This document shows positions 54,701 through 63,781 of a DNA stretch of 64,000 nucleotides, piece by piece. This DNA is from Haliclystus octoradiatus. Lineage: Eukaryota; Cnidaria; Staurozoa; Stauromedusae; Haliclystidae. The DNA lies in contig OU744448.1 of NCBI GenBank assembly GCA_916610825.1, positions 7,798,650 through 7,862,649 on the forward strand, in the 5' to 3' direction. The notes below the pieces were generated by a model. The model saw only the letters and a list, made by a program, of their open reading frames with translations. It did not search any database and was not told the origin of the DNA. A program made the translations under genes and the position numbers. Position 1 is the first letter of the stretch. Every line of letters starts with the position of its first letter.

Positions 54701-57429
54701 AATAAAGAGGGTGTTTCCAACTATAACGTATTATGCGATATTGACTGTATATCCTCCACAAACAGGGTTGGCCTGAAGCTTTTTTGTCGATATTGCTGGT
54801 TAATTGATAAATATTTTTGAAACGAGTGTGCATTTTATGGTCAAATGACATTTCTAATGCGATGAGTGGCATCAATCAATAGTATCTAGTAGTATCTAGC
54901 TCTTAGGTAGTATAGACATAGACAGTCACATCATAAGAATGTGCTGTCCCTCTTACGCTTAACATATTTGCTACACAAAAAACATCGCAAATCACGGTCA
55001 GATATAGCTGACAAAGAAACTTGTAAAAGCACTATTGATTTAGGATGTGTCTATACTATTTGCGAATACATTGCTCAATACTTCTGTAGTTTGAGCACTC
55101 TGGAATTGCACAGACTTTTTTTTCATGCGGTGAATTTTTCACCACATTGACTAACTCATCTCGACCTAGCTATAACAGGTGAAGTCACTCCTTTGTTCAC
55201 TGAGTAGTACTGATGACAGCTAATGGCTAAATACAAGTGTTTGTCTTCTTCTAATAGCTTGTTTATGGTCAAATCTTCACTTGACATTTCAGGCAAATGA
55301 GAATTCAGATACATGTAATAACAATGAGTAACACTTTCGATTTCAATGATGTCCGATGGAATAAATTTATAGCTAATAATAATATTAAGAACATCAGACA
55401 TTCATGTTAGATAGATTAAATAGTTCCGATAATCGCTTAGTCTTGAAACTATTAGTAGTAAATATGAATTTCTTGATTTTTTACTATTTCTTAATATTAT
55501 TACTAAATATAATAATTATGTTTTAATGATTTTCATATTGTCTGATGATTGCATAAAGCAAGAAAGTTTAAGTAACAGAAACGAATGCGTAGTCCTTCAC
55601 TCATCATATTATTATTATTCAATATAATAATATATATTATCTAATAGCAGTAAAAAGTGCTCACTGTCTGTCGGCAGATCAGTAAATATAAATAGGGGTC
55701 AAATATTACACATTCTGTTACTGTAACTTGAAGTTTTATGCTTTATTACGATCATGACATCCTCTTGCAAATAAATGGTTTTTCTGAAATTTTTATGGAA
55801 GCAATTTTAAATCATTAGAATAATGACTATTCAGGTAAACTCAGCCTTGACTTTATCTAAAACATCAAATGAGTACCATCTTTTGATGGCAGATGGAATG
55901 GTCCAGAGGGAATTGAATTGTGAGTAGCTGTGGCGCATCGTTGCGCATTGACAATCGATACATATCTGTAATGAAATATGTTGAAATTGATTTGCAGAGT
56001 CGCGGCTGAAATCAATAAAGATCGTTTAACATCATTGCTCTCAGCGAAAAGAGCCACTCCTCTAGAAATACAGGGGTGGTATAGGTGCCGTCGGTAGGGC
56101 GATACCATCTCAATTACCAAGTTCTACTATTAGTGAAAGCATGTCAAATTTATTGAAACATGGTTGAGTGAATGATAGAAACAGATCCAAACAGAATCAG
56201 AAAAAGTTATACTTTCGTAATAGCTGGGAATGTGGATAATAACAAATCGGGTGATATGCTTCTTGAAGGTCTGCTGTCAAAATTGACTGAGATTTAGATT
56301 TACATAATACATACATACATACATACATACATACATACATACATACATACATACATACATACATACATACATACATACATACATACATACATACATACAT
56401 ACATACATACAAAGAGAATACATCATTTATACATAGGACATTTATAGTGACATTTATCAAACCTGTAACTTGTAACTTGTACAAATCTGAGGAAAATGTG
56501 TTAACATTGCTTTTTGTAATTGAGGTTACGTTTTTATTTGTAAATTAAATATATTTACCGTACCTGAATCATACTTCGTTTTGTCTTTCAATTGAGAAGG
56601 CCATGAGAGGTCGGTTGTCCGTGTTTGATTATCTGATGCAAAACCCTTAACACATAAAATAAGATAATTACAGTGAGGAAACAGGCAAACCTGTGACAGA
56701 AGCCAGGCATGAGATCTCAATAATATGACCTCATGAAACAGGGTTTTGTATAGTTCAATACTACACAAGCTCACAAGTTCATGAACGTAAAATTGTTCAA
56801 AAACTCATGAAGTGTTAACTGTTCATGAACTATTGAGTAATTTCACGTTCATGAAGAACTGTTCATGAACAGTCACAGACAGTTCATGAAGTATTCACAA
56901 ACCAACAAAAACTGTTCATAGACTGTTCATGAACAGTCACAGACATTTCATGAAGTGTTCACGAACCAACAAAAAATGTTCATAACCTGTTCATGAACAG
57001 TCACAGACAGTTCATGAAGTGTTCATGAACCAACAAAAAATGTTCAGGAATTGTTCATGAACTCATGGATTTTTTCACAAGGGAATATTCTTAAATTAGA
57101 AATTGAAGTAATGATCACTACGGTATTTACTTCGATATGTGCCTAATACTGATTGGTTAATTATTTTGAAGCTGTCAAGCTATACTGCAGTCTTATTTTC
57201 TTGGAAAGTGTAAAAATAACACATATAAAGCATAATGGTGATTGGCATGGAACGCAATTATGAATTACCAGTGAATAACATTGCATTTTGGACTTAATTA
57301 CCTGGGATTTTAGTTGATCTCTTTGCAGCATATGGGCATTTCTTTGTTTACAATAGGCTGGGGTCCAAGGACATGCTAGTTGTCTTTTTAATTCATTAGC
57401 AATTTTACGGTTCAATAAAACAGAACTTC
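42725..57429 (-). CDS. CCDC22: CCDC22, 14 exons, N-terminus outside the recognised part
   Basis: Coiled-coil subunit of the CCC complex (with COMMD proteins and CCDC93) that works with retriever in endosomal recycling of membrane proteins. Exons (minus): 57302-57429, 56564-56645, 53939-54108, 53286-53412, 51354-51427, 50514-50603, 49059-49178, 47958-48077, 46959-47075, 46349-46450, 45058-45165, 44360-44455, 43397-43456, 42725-42919; phases all join, giving 528 residues to TAA. Diagnostic matches to human CCDC22: NRKIANELKRQLACPW; GSRFTHAEKLQFAK; ENSSQRLVNLAGQWEKRRKP; SYTKRILEIVANIKRQKDD; LSGKLDRTF; DAKKDD; ETGSIMREIRDIEEQI. Human CCDC22 is 627 residues, so about 120 N-terminal residues (the NN-CH domain that binds COMMDs) are missing. 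The first exon seen starts in phase 1, so at least one exon lies upstream, beyond the retroelements that begin at 57.9 kb, or beyond the window. The C-terminus is long coiled coil. Introns are rich in MITEs. Confidence 0.96.
42953..43050 (-). mobile_element. pogo-like MITE, partial
   Basis: CAGTGAAATCGGTATATAAC and GAGGTAGATAAATTGACCAC of the CAGTSAAACCTG family, 33 bp from the acceptor of the last CCDC22 exon. Confidence 0.6.
43850..44012 (+). repeat. HHR-family repeat with 39-bp inverted arms
   Basis: Arms 43851-43889 and 43917-43955 differ at three sites. The right arm and the following sequence to 44012 match the pseudo-LTR 60471-60565 almost base for base (GAATGTGTAGTCTTTGACTC, then ACGCTCTGTCAATCACTGGC and ATTGAGCACT). 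Between the arms, the minus strand keeps stem II, GAAAC and AAAGTCACAG of the hammerhead, but the CTGATGA core is gone. Confidence 0.75.
44562..44680. repeat. Short TTCATGAA foldback repeat, copy 3
   Basis: About 119 bp with termini CCCCTGCGAAAAACAGTTCA and TGAACTGTTTTCGCAGGGG, three GTTCATGAAC-like cores inside. Confidence 0.75.
45318..45422. repeat. 35-bp unit, three tandem copies
   Basis: Unit GCAATAAGGATTTATAACRT and 15 more bases (TTGCTTATCAGAAGA), repeated three times with 1-4 differences. Confidence 0.9.
45465..45735. repeat. TTCATGAA foldback repeat, copy 4
   Basis: AGTGAAATAATTCATAAGTT at one end and CATGAAATTATCTCACAATG at the other. The interior has at least seven TTCATGAA or near cores. 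Confidence 0.65.
46565..46690 (+). repeat. SINE body fragment
   Basis: TTGATCTGCAGTGTCACGGC and GTGGTACAGATGCCTTCGGT then AGGGCG, as in the body of the 95-470 SINE. Confidence 0.6.
47167..47317 (+). mobile_element. hAT MITE family, degraded copy
   Basis: CCAACAAAAGTTGGAATCCT with an extra AATCCTAG reiteration, then TTCATTGGTCAAACATCAAC. The right terminus is missing. Confidence 0.65.
47608..47848. mobile_element. MITE with TGTGACGGTTCG termini, copy 2
   Basis: AACGGTTCGTGTTAGAATCA on the left and GATTCTGACACGAACCGTCA then CA on the right. Reverse orientation relative to 806-1053. Confidence 0.75.
48326..48508. mobile_element. pogo/Tc1-like MITE (AGTGTAACCCGC), complete
   Basis: 183 bp with termini GTGTAACCCGC and GCGGGTTACACTG, TA on both sides. 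Relatives at 19010-19176 and 44840-44975. Confidence 0.8.
49207..49382 (+). mobile_element. pogo-like MITE, complete copy
   Basis: AGTCAAACATGTTATAACAG to TATACAGGGTTCACTG, TA at both edges, about 29 bp from the CCDC22 exon 49059-49178. Confidence 0.8.
49441..49571 (+). mobile_element. pogo-like MITE, truncated copy
   Basis: CAGTCAAACCTGTTTTGAAG and GCCACCTGTCTACAGTGGTC. The second half is diverged. Confidence 0.6.
50410..50512 (+). mobile_element. pogo-like MITE abutting a CCDC22 splice donor
   Basis: The terminus TATACAGGCTTCATTG is followed by TA and then directly by the end of exon 50514-50603. On the minus strand the intron therefore begins GTACAATGAAGCC, where ACAATGAAGCC belongs to the MITE and its TA site. 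Confidence 0.7.
50868..50936 (+). repeat. tRNA-like sequence (Ala-like) in CCDC22 intron
   Basis: GTAGGTCAGTGGCAGAGTG (A box) and GGGGTTCGATTCC (B box) at tRNA spacing. The 3' acceptor strand (CTGTGCA) does not pair with the GGGGG-type 5' end, so it is a SINE head or pseudogene. Confidence 0.55.
51041..51226. mobile_element. pogo-like MITE (CAGTCCAACTTGCTTAATATC)
   Basis: 186 bp, ends CAGTCCAACTTGCTTAATAT and GATATTAACCAAGTTTGACT then G, TA duplications at both sides, inner GGGACATTAAGCGAGGTGGG repeats. Confidence 0.85.
51810..52686. mobile_element. PIF/Harbinger-like non-autonomous transposon, 877 bp
   Basis: Termini GGCTAGGGTTATATGGACGC and 14 more bases are repeated inverted at the right end (AATTGAGTTCGGTGCGTCCA then TATAACCCTAGCC). 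TAA flanks both sides (51807-51809 and 52687-52689). A TWA duplication with GG-starting ends is the PIF/Harbinger signature. Minus-strand frames at 52079-52291 and 51847-52092 may be decayed coding remnants; no DDE motif seen. Confidence 0.85.
52525..52557. repeat. Perfect 16-bp palindrome with TGACGT
   Basis: AGCTCCGCACGTCAAG, one base, CTTGACGTGCGGAGCT, inside the Harbinger-like element. It holds two opposed TGACGT cores. Confidence 0.9.
53640..53775. repeat. TTCATGAA repeat, copy 5
   Basis: Three tandem CATTTCATGAA units (53687-53713), then GAACAGTTCATAAAA and a further TTCATGAA. Ends not clear. Confidence 0.55.
54172..54747. mobile_element. pogo-like element, 576 bp, with ATACGTT-rich ends
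   Basis: CAGTCAATATTGTATAATAC at the left and GTATTATGCGATATTGACTG at the right are imperfect inverted repeats with TA outside both. Sub-terminal ATACGTT is reiterated at least five times. No transposase frame. Confidence 0.78.
55400..55775. repeat. Cluster of HHR-family repeats in CCDC22 intron
   Basis: A decayed copy at 55420-55480 (CTTGAAACTATTAGTAGTAA then ATATGAAT), a forward copy with an intact ribozyme core at 55538-55578, ATTATTATT, and a reverse decayed copy at about 55705-55775 (minus strand AAACTTCAAGTTACAGTAAC then AGAATGTG). The layout forward - AT-rich - reverse repeats that of 63580-63830. Confidence 0.7.
55538..55578 (+). ncRNA. Hammerhead ribozyme motif, intact core, weak stem III
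   Basis: CTGATGA at 55542-55548; stem II TTGC/GCAA (loop ATAAA); GAAA at 55562-55565; cleavage base A at 55574; stem I TTGT/ACAG with one wobble. Stem III has a G-G mismatch (AGT/AGT), so activity is doubtful. Confidence 0.65.
55840..56122 (+). repeat. SINE body, copy 4
   Basis: GATGGCAGATGGAATGGTCC, GTTGAAATTGATTTGCAGAG and GCCGTCGGTAGGGCGATACC match 185-470. Frame 55857-56120 is an artefact of it. Confidence 0.7.
56307..56410. repeat. (ACAT)n microsatellite, about 104 bp
   Basis: An uninterrupted tetranucleotide array in the CCDC22 intron. The MYVC-repeat frame is an artefact. Confidence 0.97.
56755..57085. repeat. TTCATGAA foldback repeat, copy 6, with 64-bp minisatellite
   Basis: Ends CTCACAAGTTCATGAACG and TTCATGAACTCATGGATTTT then TTCACAAGGG. 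From 56861 a 64-bp unit (GTTCATGAACAGTCACAGAC...) is repeated three times with a partial fourth to 57062. Each unit holds two to three TTCATGAA-type palindromes. Confidence 0.8.
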
Positions 57430-57904
57430 CTGCAAGATAAATAATGGTGACAGGTTATTTTCAATTAAAGGCAACAGTTTTAAACCAAAGAACAGCTTCA
57501 GACTGAATTTATTTTTTACTTTATAGGCTAATCTATTCATTGCACTCAAACAAGGCGCACGTAAACAATTATTGTTCTGTTCACAAGTATTATAATAGTT
57601 CTTTTTAACCGTATACATCTTTGGTTTGTCAATAGAAGGAAAGGAAATCTTCAATTGTAAAGAAAGTTTTGTTCTACAATGTCTCTGTTATGCAAGAAAG
57701 AAGGACATTATTACATCTACAACATTAAGGCAATATTCTTTCAAATGTGTTACTTTGATGTGCGGTAATGTGGAGTAAACTCAAAGACCAGAGCACACAC
57801 TCACCAGCAAGAAACTTGATAGAAAATGTCCCGAAATATATCTCCTAATGAAGAAACGTGTAATAAATTCATCGGATTTGTTTGGATTGAATTGGATTCA
57901 TCTT
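57430..57904. other. Sequence upstream of the first recognised CCDC22 exon
   Basis: No exon matching the CCDC22 N-terminus is visible on the minus strand here, and no repeat that I recognise. The minus frame 57412-57654 overlaps the exon in another phase. Confidence 0.45.
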
Positions 57905-58096
57905 TGGAAAAGAACCAGTTTTTGTTGCTGGAGATTGTAATATAATTATGCTTGTCAACACACAAAAGTGTGCACAACATTTGCTGAACACATTTCTCAA
58001 AATGAATATGTTTCCCATTACTGTAAAACCCACCAGAATTAGTAAAAACTCTTGCATATTGATTGACAACATCTTTATAAAATTACGCCAAACCCA
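57905..58096 (+). pseudogene. LINE endonuclease fragment
   Basis: The plus strand encodes FVAGDCNIIMLVNT, then LLNTFLKMNMFPITVKPTRI, then SKNSCILIDNIFI. LINE apurinic-type endonucleases end with a GDFN...NTL....P.ITKPTRI...S.TLIDNIF pattern; here GDFN reads GDCN. Upstream the frame is broken. It is on the opposite strand to the LINE at 59-60 kb, so it is probably from another copy. Confidence 0.65.
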
Positions 58097-58159
58097 TGAA
58101 ATCAGGTAGGGATGTGGAGTTGTGAAAAGTTATACAACAAAGAGAAATCTTTCTAAGCA

Positions 58160-58822
58160 ATAAAAACAAATATAACAAATATCAAGACAAATATCGGCAA
58201 AACCTTCTTGAGCCTCGTCAAGAAGCATTTTCCTACATCGCATATTTTTCACAAGATTTTCAACCTCAATACGATCAAAGTCAGCTACAGCTGCACACAA
58301 AACATGGATACAATCATCAAGAGCCACAACAGCAAAATACTCAACAAAGATAACATCAATGCCGCCGAAGCTACGCCGTGTAATTGCAGAGAAAAAAGCG
58401 CATGCCCGCCCAACAATAAATGCCAAATGAAAAATCTCGTTTACAAGGCAAAAGTCACAACAGAAGACAATGACGAAAAATACTACATCGGGCTGACTGA
58501 AGGGACCTTCAAAAAACGATACACACAACACAAATCGGATTTCAGACATAGAAAGCACACTACTAATACGCAACTTTCAAAGCATATATGGGACTTGAAA
58601 GACCAACACATAAAGTACAAAATCGAATGGGCGCCTTTAGCCACTGCCAGACCATACAGCAATATTTCTAAGAAGTGTCATCTATGTTTAGTCGAGAAAT
58701 ACGAAATTATATGCCCTAAAGAGTCATTGCTTAATAAAAGATAAGAATTTATCAGCAAATGCCGGCATGAAAACAAATTTTATCTGTCAAATTTCCAAAA
58801 GCATAAAACCTAACAATATCAA
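58160..58822 (+). pseudogene. Penelope-like element 3' fragment with GIY-YIG domain
   Basis: Frame open from about 58160: NIGKTFLSLVKKHFP, KVSYSCTQNM-type linker (SYSCTQNMDTIIKSHNSK), a Cys cluster CNCREKSACPPNNKC, then YYIGLTEGTFKKRYTQH (GIY-YIG core with its Arg), KKCHLCLVEKY and CPKESLLNKR. A stop at 58742-58744 interrupts the frame, which continues with ISKCRHENKFYLSNF. RT domain absent. It is about two-thirds like the 62-63 kb copy, so an older insertion of the same family. Confidence 0.85.
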
Positions 58823-58919
58823 CTACCGCATAACGGAACCATAATCGCACTGTAGGATAACATAAATAGAATTAACAACAATAGCATTGTAATTAGAACA
58901 ATAGGCAAAAATTTGAATC

Positions 58920-60412
58920 TAAGTAATAATAAATAATAATAATAAATTTTTATAGCGCCTATATCATTTGCTCTAAGCGCTTTACAATATCTAAGTGTAA
59001 AAAAAAATAAATAAAAATTTACAATTAACATCATATTAGTTTCGAACTTTAGTAAAATTAAAAAGTAAAAGTAAACGCTAATGATTAATACACATTTATG
59101 TGCCTAAAATATAGTGTCAATAAAATAAAGTTGAGTTATTAACTGCCAAAAGCTACACAAAACAAATGTGTTTTCAATTTACTTTTGAACACATCTAGTG
59201 ATGCACTACATCTAACTACTTCCGGTAACTTGTTCCACAAAATAGGTGCCGCCACTGAAAATACCTTATCTCCATAGGATTTTAAATTGCTTGAAACTAC
59301 AGTTAATAAAGTTTCTGATGATGATCGAAGACAGCGTTGAGGTTTGTAAGGAGTTAAAAGTTCTTTCAAATAATTCGGAGCAAGATTATGTAAACATTTG
59401 TAAGTCAATAATAAAACTTTGAAGATGATGCGTTGCTCAACTGGAAGCCAATGAAGTGAATATAAAAGAGGTGATACATGATCATATTTGTTAGCGCACA
59501 TTACAAGTTTAGCTGCTGCATTTTGAATGCGTTGCAATTTCTTTATTAGATATTTTGGTAGACCATAATATAGGGAGTTACAATTGTCCAATTTTGATGT
59601 AATAAATGCATGAACTAAAATCTTGGTTGTCCCCATATCAAGGTACCTTCTAATTTTCGAAATACGACGTAGATTGTAAAAAGATGACTTGCAAACTGAA
59701 TTAATATGTTCAACCATTGACAAATCTTTATCAAAAATAACACGTATAAATAAATCTGTATAAGTATCTGTATAATAAATCTGTATAAGTTCAGTTTTAT
59801 CTTTGTTAAGTTTTAACTTATTAACAGACATCCAAGAATCAATTTCAGCAGCACAAGTTTCTATTTGATGAATGGCAGACTGAATTTCACCATCAACAGA
59901 GGGTTTAAAAGTAACAAATAATTGGATGTCGTCAGCATACAAATGAAATGGAATATTATGCTTCCGTAGGATATCACCAATAGGGGAAGTGTACAAAAGA
60001 TACAGAATTGGTCCGAGGACAGATCCTTGGGGTACTCCACAGTGTAGTTTTTTAATTGAAGATCTTGAATCATTTATATGCACAAACTGCTTCCGATCAG
60101 TGAGATACGATTTAAACCATTGTAAAGCTGCACCTTTAATTCCAAATCTGGATGATAGTCGTGATAATAGAATCTGATGGTCAGCAGTGTCAAATGCAGC
60201 AGACAAATCTAAAAGGAGTAGAATTACAGAACTTCGACTATCAAGTGCTCGTAAGATTTCATTTTGAACACGAAGAAGTGCTGTTTCTGTACTATGATGT
60301 TTCTTATAGGCAGACTGGAATAGTTCATTCAGGTTATTGTTATGAAGATGTTCGTTGAGTTGAAAGGCAACTGCTTTTTCAGTACATTTTGAGATAAAAG
60401 TGAGATATATGT
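58920..60412 (-). mobile_element. 5'-truncated CR1/L2-like LINE
   Basis: The 3' end has an AATAATAATAAA-type tail (plus strand 58923-58950), a stop at 59139 and a frame open to about 60405. Motifs in order (minus): FISKCTEKAVAFQLNEHL, FQSAYKKHHSTETALLRV, DLSAAFDTADHQILL (RT Asp), GVPQGSVLGPILYLLYTSPI, FHLYADDIQLF (catalytic YADD), LNKDKTELIQI, LQRIQNAAAKLV, SLHWLPVEQRIIFK, and the end WNKLPEVVRCSASLDVFKSK. This order is typical of CR1/L2/Rex-group ORF2. About 20-30 residues after LIQI are replaced by a small tandem repeat, so it is defective. The endonuclease is lost; truncation abuts the PLE pseudo-LTR at 60425. Confidence 0.9.
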
Positions 60413-60429
60413 ATGTTTTTCATTTAATA

Positions 60430-60470
60430 CTGTCTGATGATCGCATAAAGCGTGAAACTTAAAGTCACAG
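60430..60470 (+). ncRNA. Hammerhead ribozyme (type I, short stem III) in PLE pseudo-LTR
   Basis: Stem I CTGT (60430-60433) with ACAG (60467-60470); CTGATGA 60434-60440; stem II TCGC/GCGT with loop ATAAA (outer U-U, three GC pairs); GAAA 60454-60457; stem III ACT/AGT with loop TAA; cleavage after C60466. All core bases are present. Hammerheads with this short stem III are known from PLEs, where they are thought to process tandem transcripts, often as dimers. Confidence 0.82.
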
Positions 60471-60578
60471 AAATGAATGTGTAGTCTTTTACTCCATTTT
60501 ATTATTAGTATTTACGCTCTGTCAATCACTGGCATTGAGCACTATTATCTGCTGATAGACAACTAATATATATATATA

Positions 60579-60716
60579 TGATTGGCAGAGGGTAAAAGTG
60601 ACTGCCTTACAGCACCCTGTCCCCTAGCATTAGGAACAACACTAGTGCTAATTCAGCTGATGATTCCAAAGCCGGACCCTCAGACGCCCCAATGGAGGAA
60701 GATACAGATAACAATA
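60579..60716 (+). repeat. Direct repeat, PLE unit start, copy 1
   Basis: TGATTGGCAGAGGGTAAAAG to ATACAGATAACAA. Repeated at 63863-64000 with two differences. Confidence 0.95.
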
Positions 60717-61620
60717 CGGTATCTAACCGATTAAAGAAAATCCTAACAATCATCCACATTCTTGGCATATTCCATTCTGCCACTTTAACGAATCCAAATA
60801 AGAGCAAGCTCTTCCATGTAGCCTTCCAATTATTGGCTTTGAACAACAATTCCCAGGAGGAAGACTTTAAAACATTAGTCACACACAGAATCCCAGCTGA
60901 CGAGGAGCATAAATTCAGAGATGTATAATATAATTTTACAAAAATCTTATATTACATCATAGATTTTAATTTCTATCCTGTATATGGTTATGTTCTTGAG
61001 AGTATTGCAAAAACAACAATGCAGACAACCCTCAGAATACATGGACATCTTCCTGATTCTGCTAAAACCAAATTCCAGGAAACCACAACAGAAATCCTGA
61101 AAAATAGCCAACGCCAAATGATTCATGCTATATGCCAACAATTACAAGAGTGTATTGCATTGCACACCATATTGGGGAACTGGAAATTTTGTTAAAGGAA
61201 ATGACTGCAGATGATTAAACCAGATTCCTCAATCGGATTTGTATCATCAATTACAACATGGTGCAAGAAGAGCTGATTGCAAAGACAAAAAACGTTGTCT
61301 ACACGATCCATCTCTAAAATGTAACATATTCAATGCTATTGTATACGCCAATGACAACAGGCGAGTTGTAGAAGATGATCAGCAGTCAAGGCCCAGAAAC
61401 AACATCGTACTGGACGAATTCAAACGTCCTCTCTTCGAATTGCCAAATGCATTGCCAAATGAACAGTCTAGAAATGATGACAACAACAGTCATCAAAACA
61501 AGCGAAACCAACACCACAACAACCCACATGGTAGATCAAAACGTCTTTGGATGACAGGACCAAGATCCCATTTTCAAACCAAAAAACAAATCCACAAAAA
61601 AGGAGGATGACAGAACTGAG
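60690..61620 (+). pseudogene. PLE ORF1-like region, broken
   Basis: Several open stretches in different frames: 60692-60928 (MEEDTDNNTVSNRLKKI, IHILGIFHSATLTNPN), about 60950-61190 (YVLESIAKTTMQTTLRI, ICQQLQECIALHTILGNWKF), and 61239-61610 (YHQLQHGARRADCKDKKRCL, then an Asn/Gln/His-rich end SRPRNNIVLDEFKRPLFELP). They look like one upstream ORF split by frameshifts and stops. DCKDKKRCLHDPSLKC may be a small Cys cluster. I do not know its function; its position suits the extra ORF that some PLEs carry before the RT. Confidence 0.55.
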
Positions 61621-62053
61621 AAAACTACTGACAGACATGCAGACAAAATTGACAATACAAATGCGGACAAAATCGCTGATAAAACAAAATCTACCATCAC
61701 ATCAACCCTGGGTTAAATAGCCTGATAACAACACTAACAATTAAATTTACACTATCTTCGATATTTCAAAATATACAAAATAGAAATTACATCACACAGT
61801 CTCCTAATTCACAGTCTCTCACAAAACACCTCATAACAGAGCAGCCATATAGAAATAAAGGATTGTTAATGAGAAGAATAGGAAGGCGAAGAAGAAGATT
61901 GGGCGACCAGAGTAGGGAAAAAAAGAAGCTGATGCAAATTTGTTTAAATCATTAACATGGGATCAAACAGGAAAAACAGTTCATAGAACTCAATGGTACC
62001 CCTATGAAACGAGTTCATGAACACAAGGTTCATAAACATGTTCATTCATCGTA

Positions 62054-63424
62054 TTTGACATAGAAAACTTCTACCCATCCATCCATGAAAAACTCTTGGA
62101 AAGGGCCGTCACATTTGCCAAGAAATCTACACAAATCTCAGAAGAGGATTACAAAATTATTATGCACACAAGGAAATCTATCTTATTTGACAACAACGAG
62201 GCATGGATAAAAAGAGGCAGCGACAGCCTGTTTGATGTTACAATGGGCAGCTTTGATGGAGCCGAAATATGTGAACTAGTGGGCCTGTTCATATTAAGCA
62301 AATTACAAAAGATAACTGGAATCCGCAGTATAGGTTTATACAGAGATGATGGTCTAGCTGTCTTAGACAAAAAATCAGGGCCACAAGCAGAAAGGATTAA
62401 GAAAAAGATTGCAAAGACATTCATAGATCTAGGGCTGAAGATCACGATTGACACCAACCTCAAAATTACCAATTTTCTAGACGTAACATTCAACCTCAGT
62501 AATTCAACATATCAGCCGTACAGAAAGCCAGACGACCAGCCATCATATATCAACATAAAGTCAAATCACCCACCAAGCATAATAAAACACCTACCAACAG
62601 CGATCACTCAGCGGCTATCAGACCTGTCTCACAATGAAGAAATATTTGACAAAGCCAAGAAGGAATACGAGGCAGCCCTTAAGTCAAGTGGATACAAAGA
62701 CGGACTCAAGTACGTCCCGCGTACTAGCCTAAACAGGGGTAGGAAAAATAGAAAGAGGCAAATAATATGGTTCAATCCTCCATTCAACAAAAGCGTGAAG
62801 ACAAACGTCGGTAGAATATTTCTCAAACTCGTTCTAAAACATTTCCCAAAAGAGCACCCGCATCATAAAATATTTAATCTTAATAAAGTCAAAGTTAGTT
62901 ACAGCTGCACAAAGAATATGAAAGCGATCCTGACAAGCCACAACAGCAAAGTAACTAACACCCAGCAAACAGACGACACACAAGGCAACCGCTTATGCAA
63001 CTGTAGAAAGAAACCGACCTGCCCGCTGGAAAACAACTGCCTTCAAGAATGTCTTATATATAACGCAACGGTTACCACAGAGGAGGATACCGAGGGACAA
63101 AATTACATTGGCCTAACCGAAGGGACGTTTAAACAAAGATACACGCAGCATGCCTTATCATTTCGAAATAAAAAATATGTAAATTCAACTGAATTGTCAA
63201 AACTGATTTGGAAATTGAAAGAAAAAAAGAAAACTTATAAAATAAAATGGTCCGTATTATCATCCGCTATGGCTTACAGCAACACAACAAAGAAATGTGA
63301 CCTTTGCCTCACATAAAAATATTTCATTCTTAACTCAAACAAAAAACTTTTAAATAAAAAAACAGAAATGATATCTAAATGCCGGCACGAGAATAAGTTT
63401 TACTTATCAAACTTTAAAACGTAA
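62054..63424 (+). pseudogene. PLE reverse transcriptase and GIY-YIG endonuclease, RT start missing
   Basis: The first part seen is FDIENFYPSIHEKLLERAV (RT motif A with the catalytic Asp), then TMGSFDGAEICELVGLFILS (motif B region), GLYRDDGLAV (motif C, the YxDD box), TIDTNLKITNFLDVTF, IIWFNPPFNKSVKTNVG, SYSCTKNM, the cluster CNCRKKPTCPLENNC and the GIY-YIG core NYIGLTEGTFKQRYTQH, ending KKCDLCLT. A TAA at 63314-63316 interrupts the frame, which otherwise runs on through ISKCRHENKFYLSNF to 63424. RT motifs before motif A are absent: the preceding 70 bp are TTCATGAA-type repeat, so a deletion or replacement removed them. The unit is therefore non-functional as it stands. Confidence 0.85.
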
Positions 63425-63583
63425 TATAGCAATGTACAGGAACCGCCCACAATAGAATACTATAATTTAGCAGCATAGACAATAAAATAATTAACAATAG
63501 AACATCCACCAATAGAATAATCAACAATAGAATAACCTGCTTGTATGTATAGATGGTATCACTTTTATTTTTCATAGATTAGA

Positions 63584-63623
63584 TTGCCTGATGATCGCTT
63601 AGGCGTGAAACTTGAAGTAACAA
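63584..63623 (+). ncRNA. Hammerhead ribozyme, forward copy in second pseudo-LTR
   Basis: CTGATGA 63588-63594; stem II TCGC/GCGT with loop TTAG; GAAA 63607-63610; stem III ACT/AGT (loop TGA); cleavage after A63619 (GUA). Stem I pairs at only three of four positions (T-A, T-A, G-C), so it is weaker than the 60430 copy. Confidence 0.72.
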
Positions 63624-63781
63624 AAATAAATGTTTGATTTTTTGTGTTTTTCCAATTAATTTAATTATATATAGCTCTGCATTTACAAATGTCATTGAGC
63701 ACTATGAAAACAGTACAGACAACATAAGTACTATTATAAATATATATATATAATTAATAAACGAAAAAATCAGACATTCAT

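Noticed and set aside
56197..56484. Frame with repeated MYVC
   Set aside because: A translation of the ACAT microsatellite.
56861..57062. CRISPR array
   Set aside because: Units are contiguous 64-bp minisatellite copies without unique spacers, in a eukaryotic intron.
58130..58573. 147-codon minus-strand frame
   Set aside because: Antisense shadow of the PLE fragment at 58160-58822, whose sense frame has clear GIY-YIG motifs.
62149..62493. 114-codon minus-strand frame
   Set aside because: Antisense shadow of the PLE reverse transcriptase frame.
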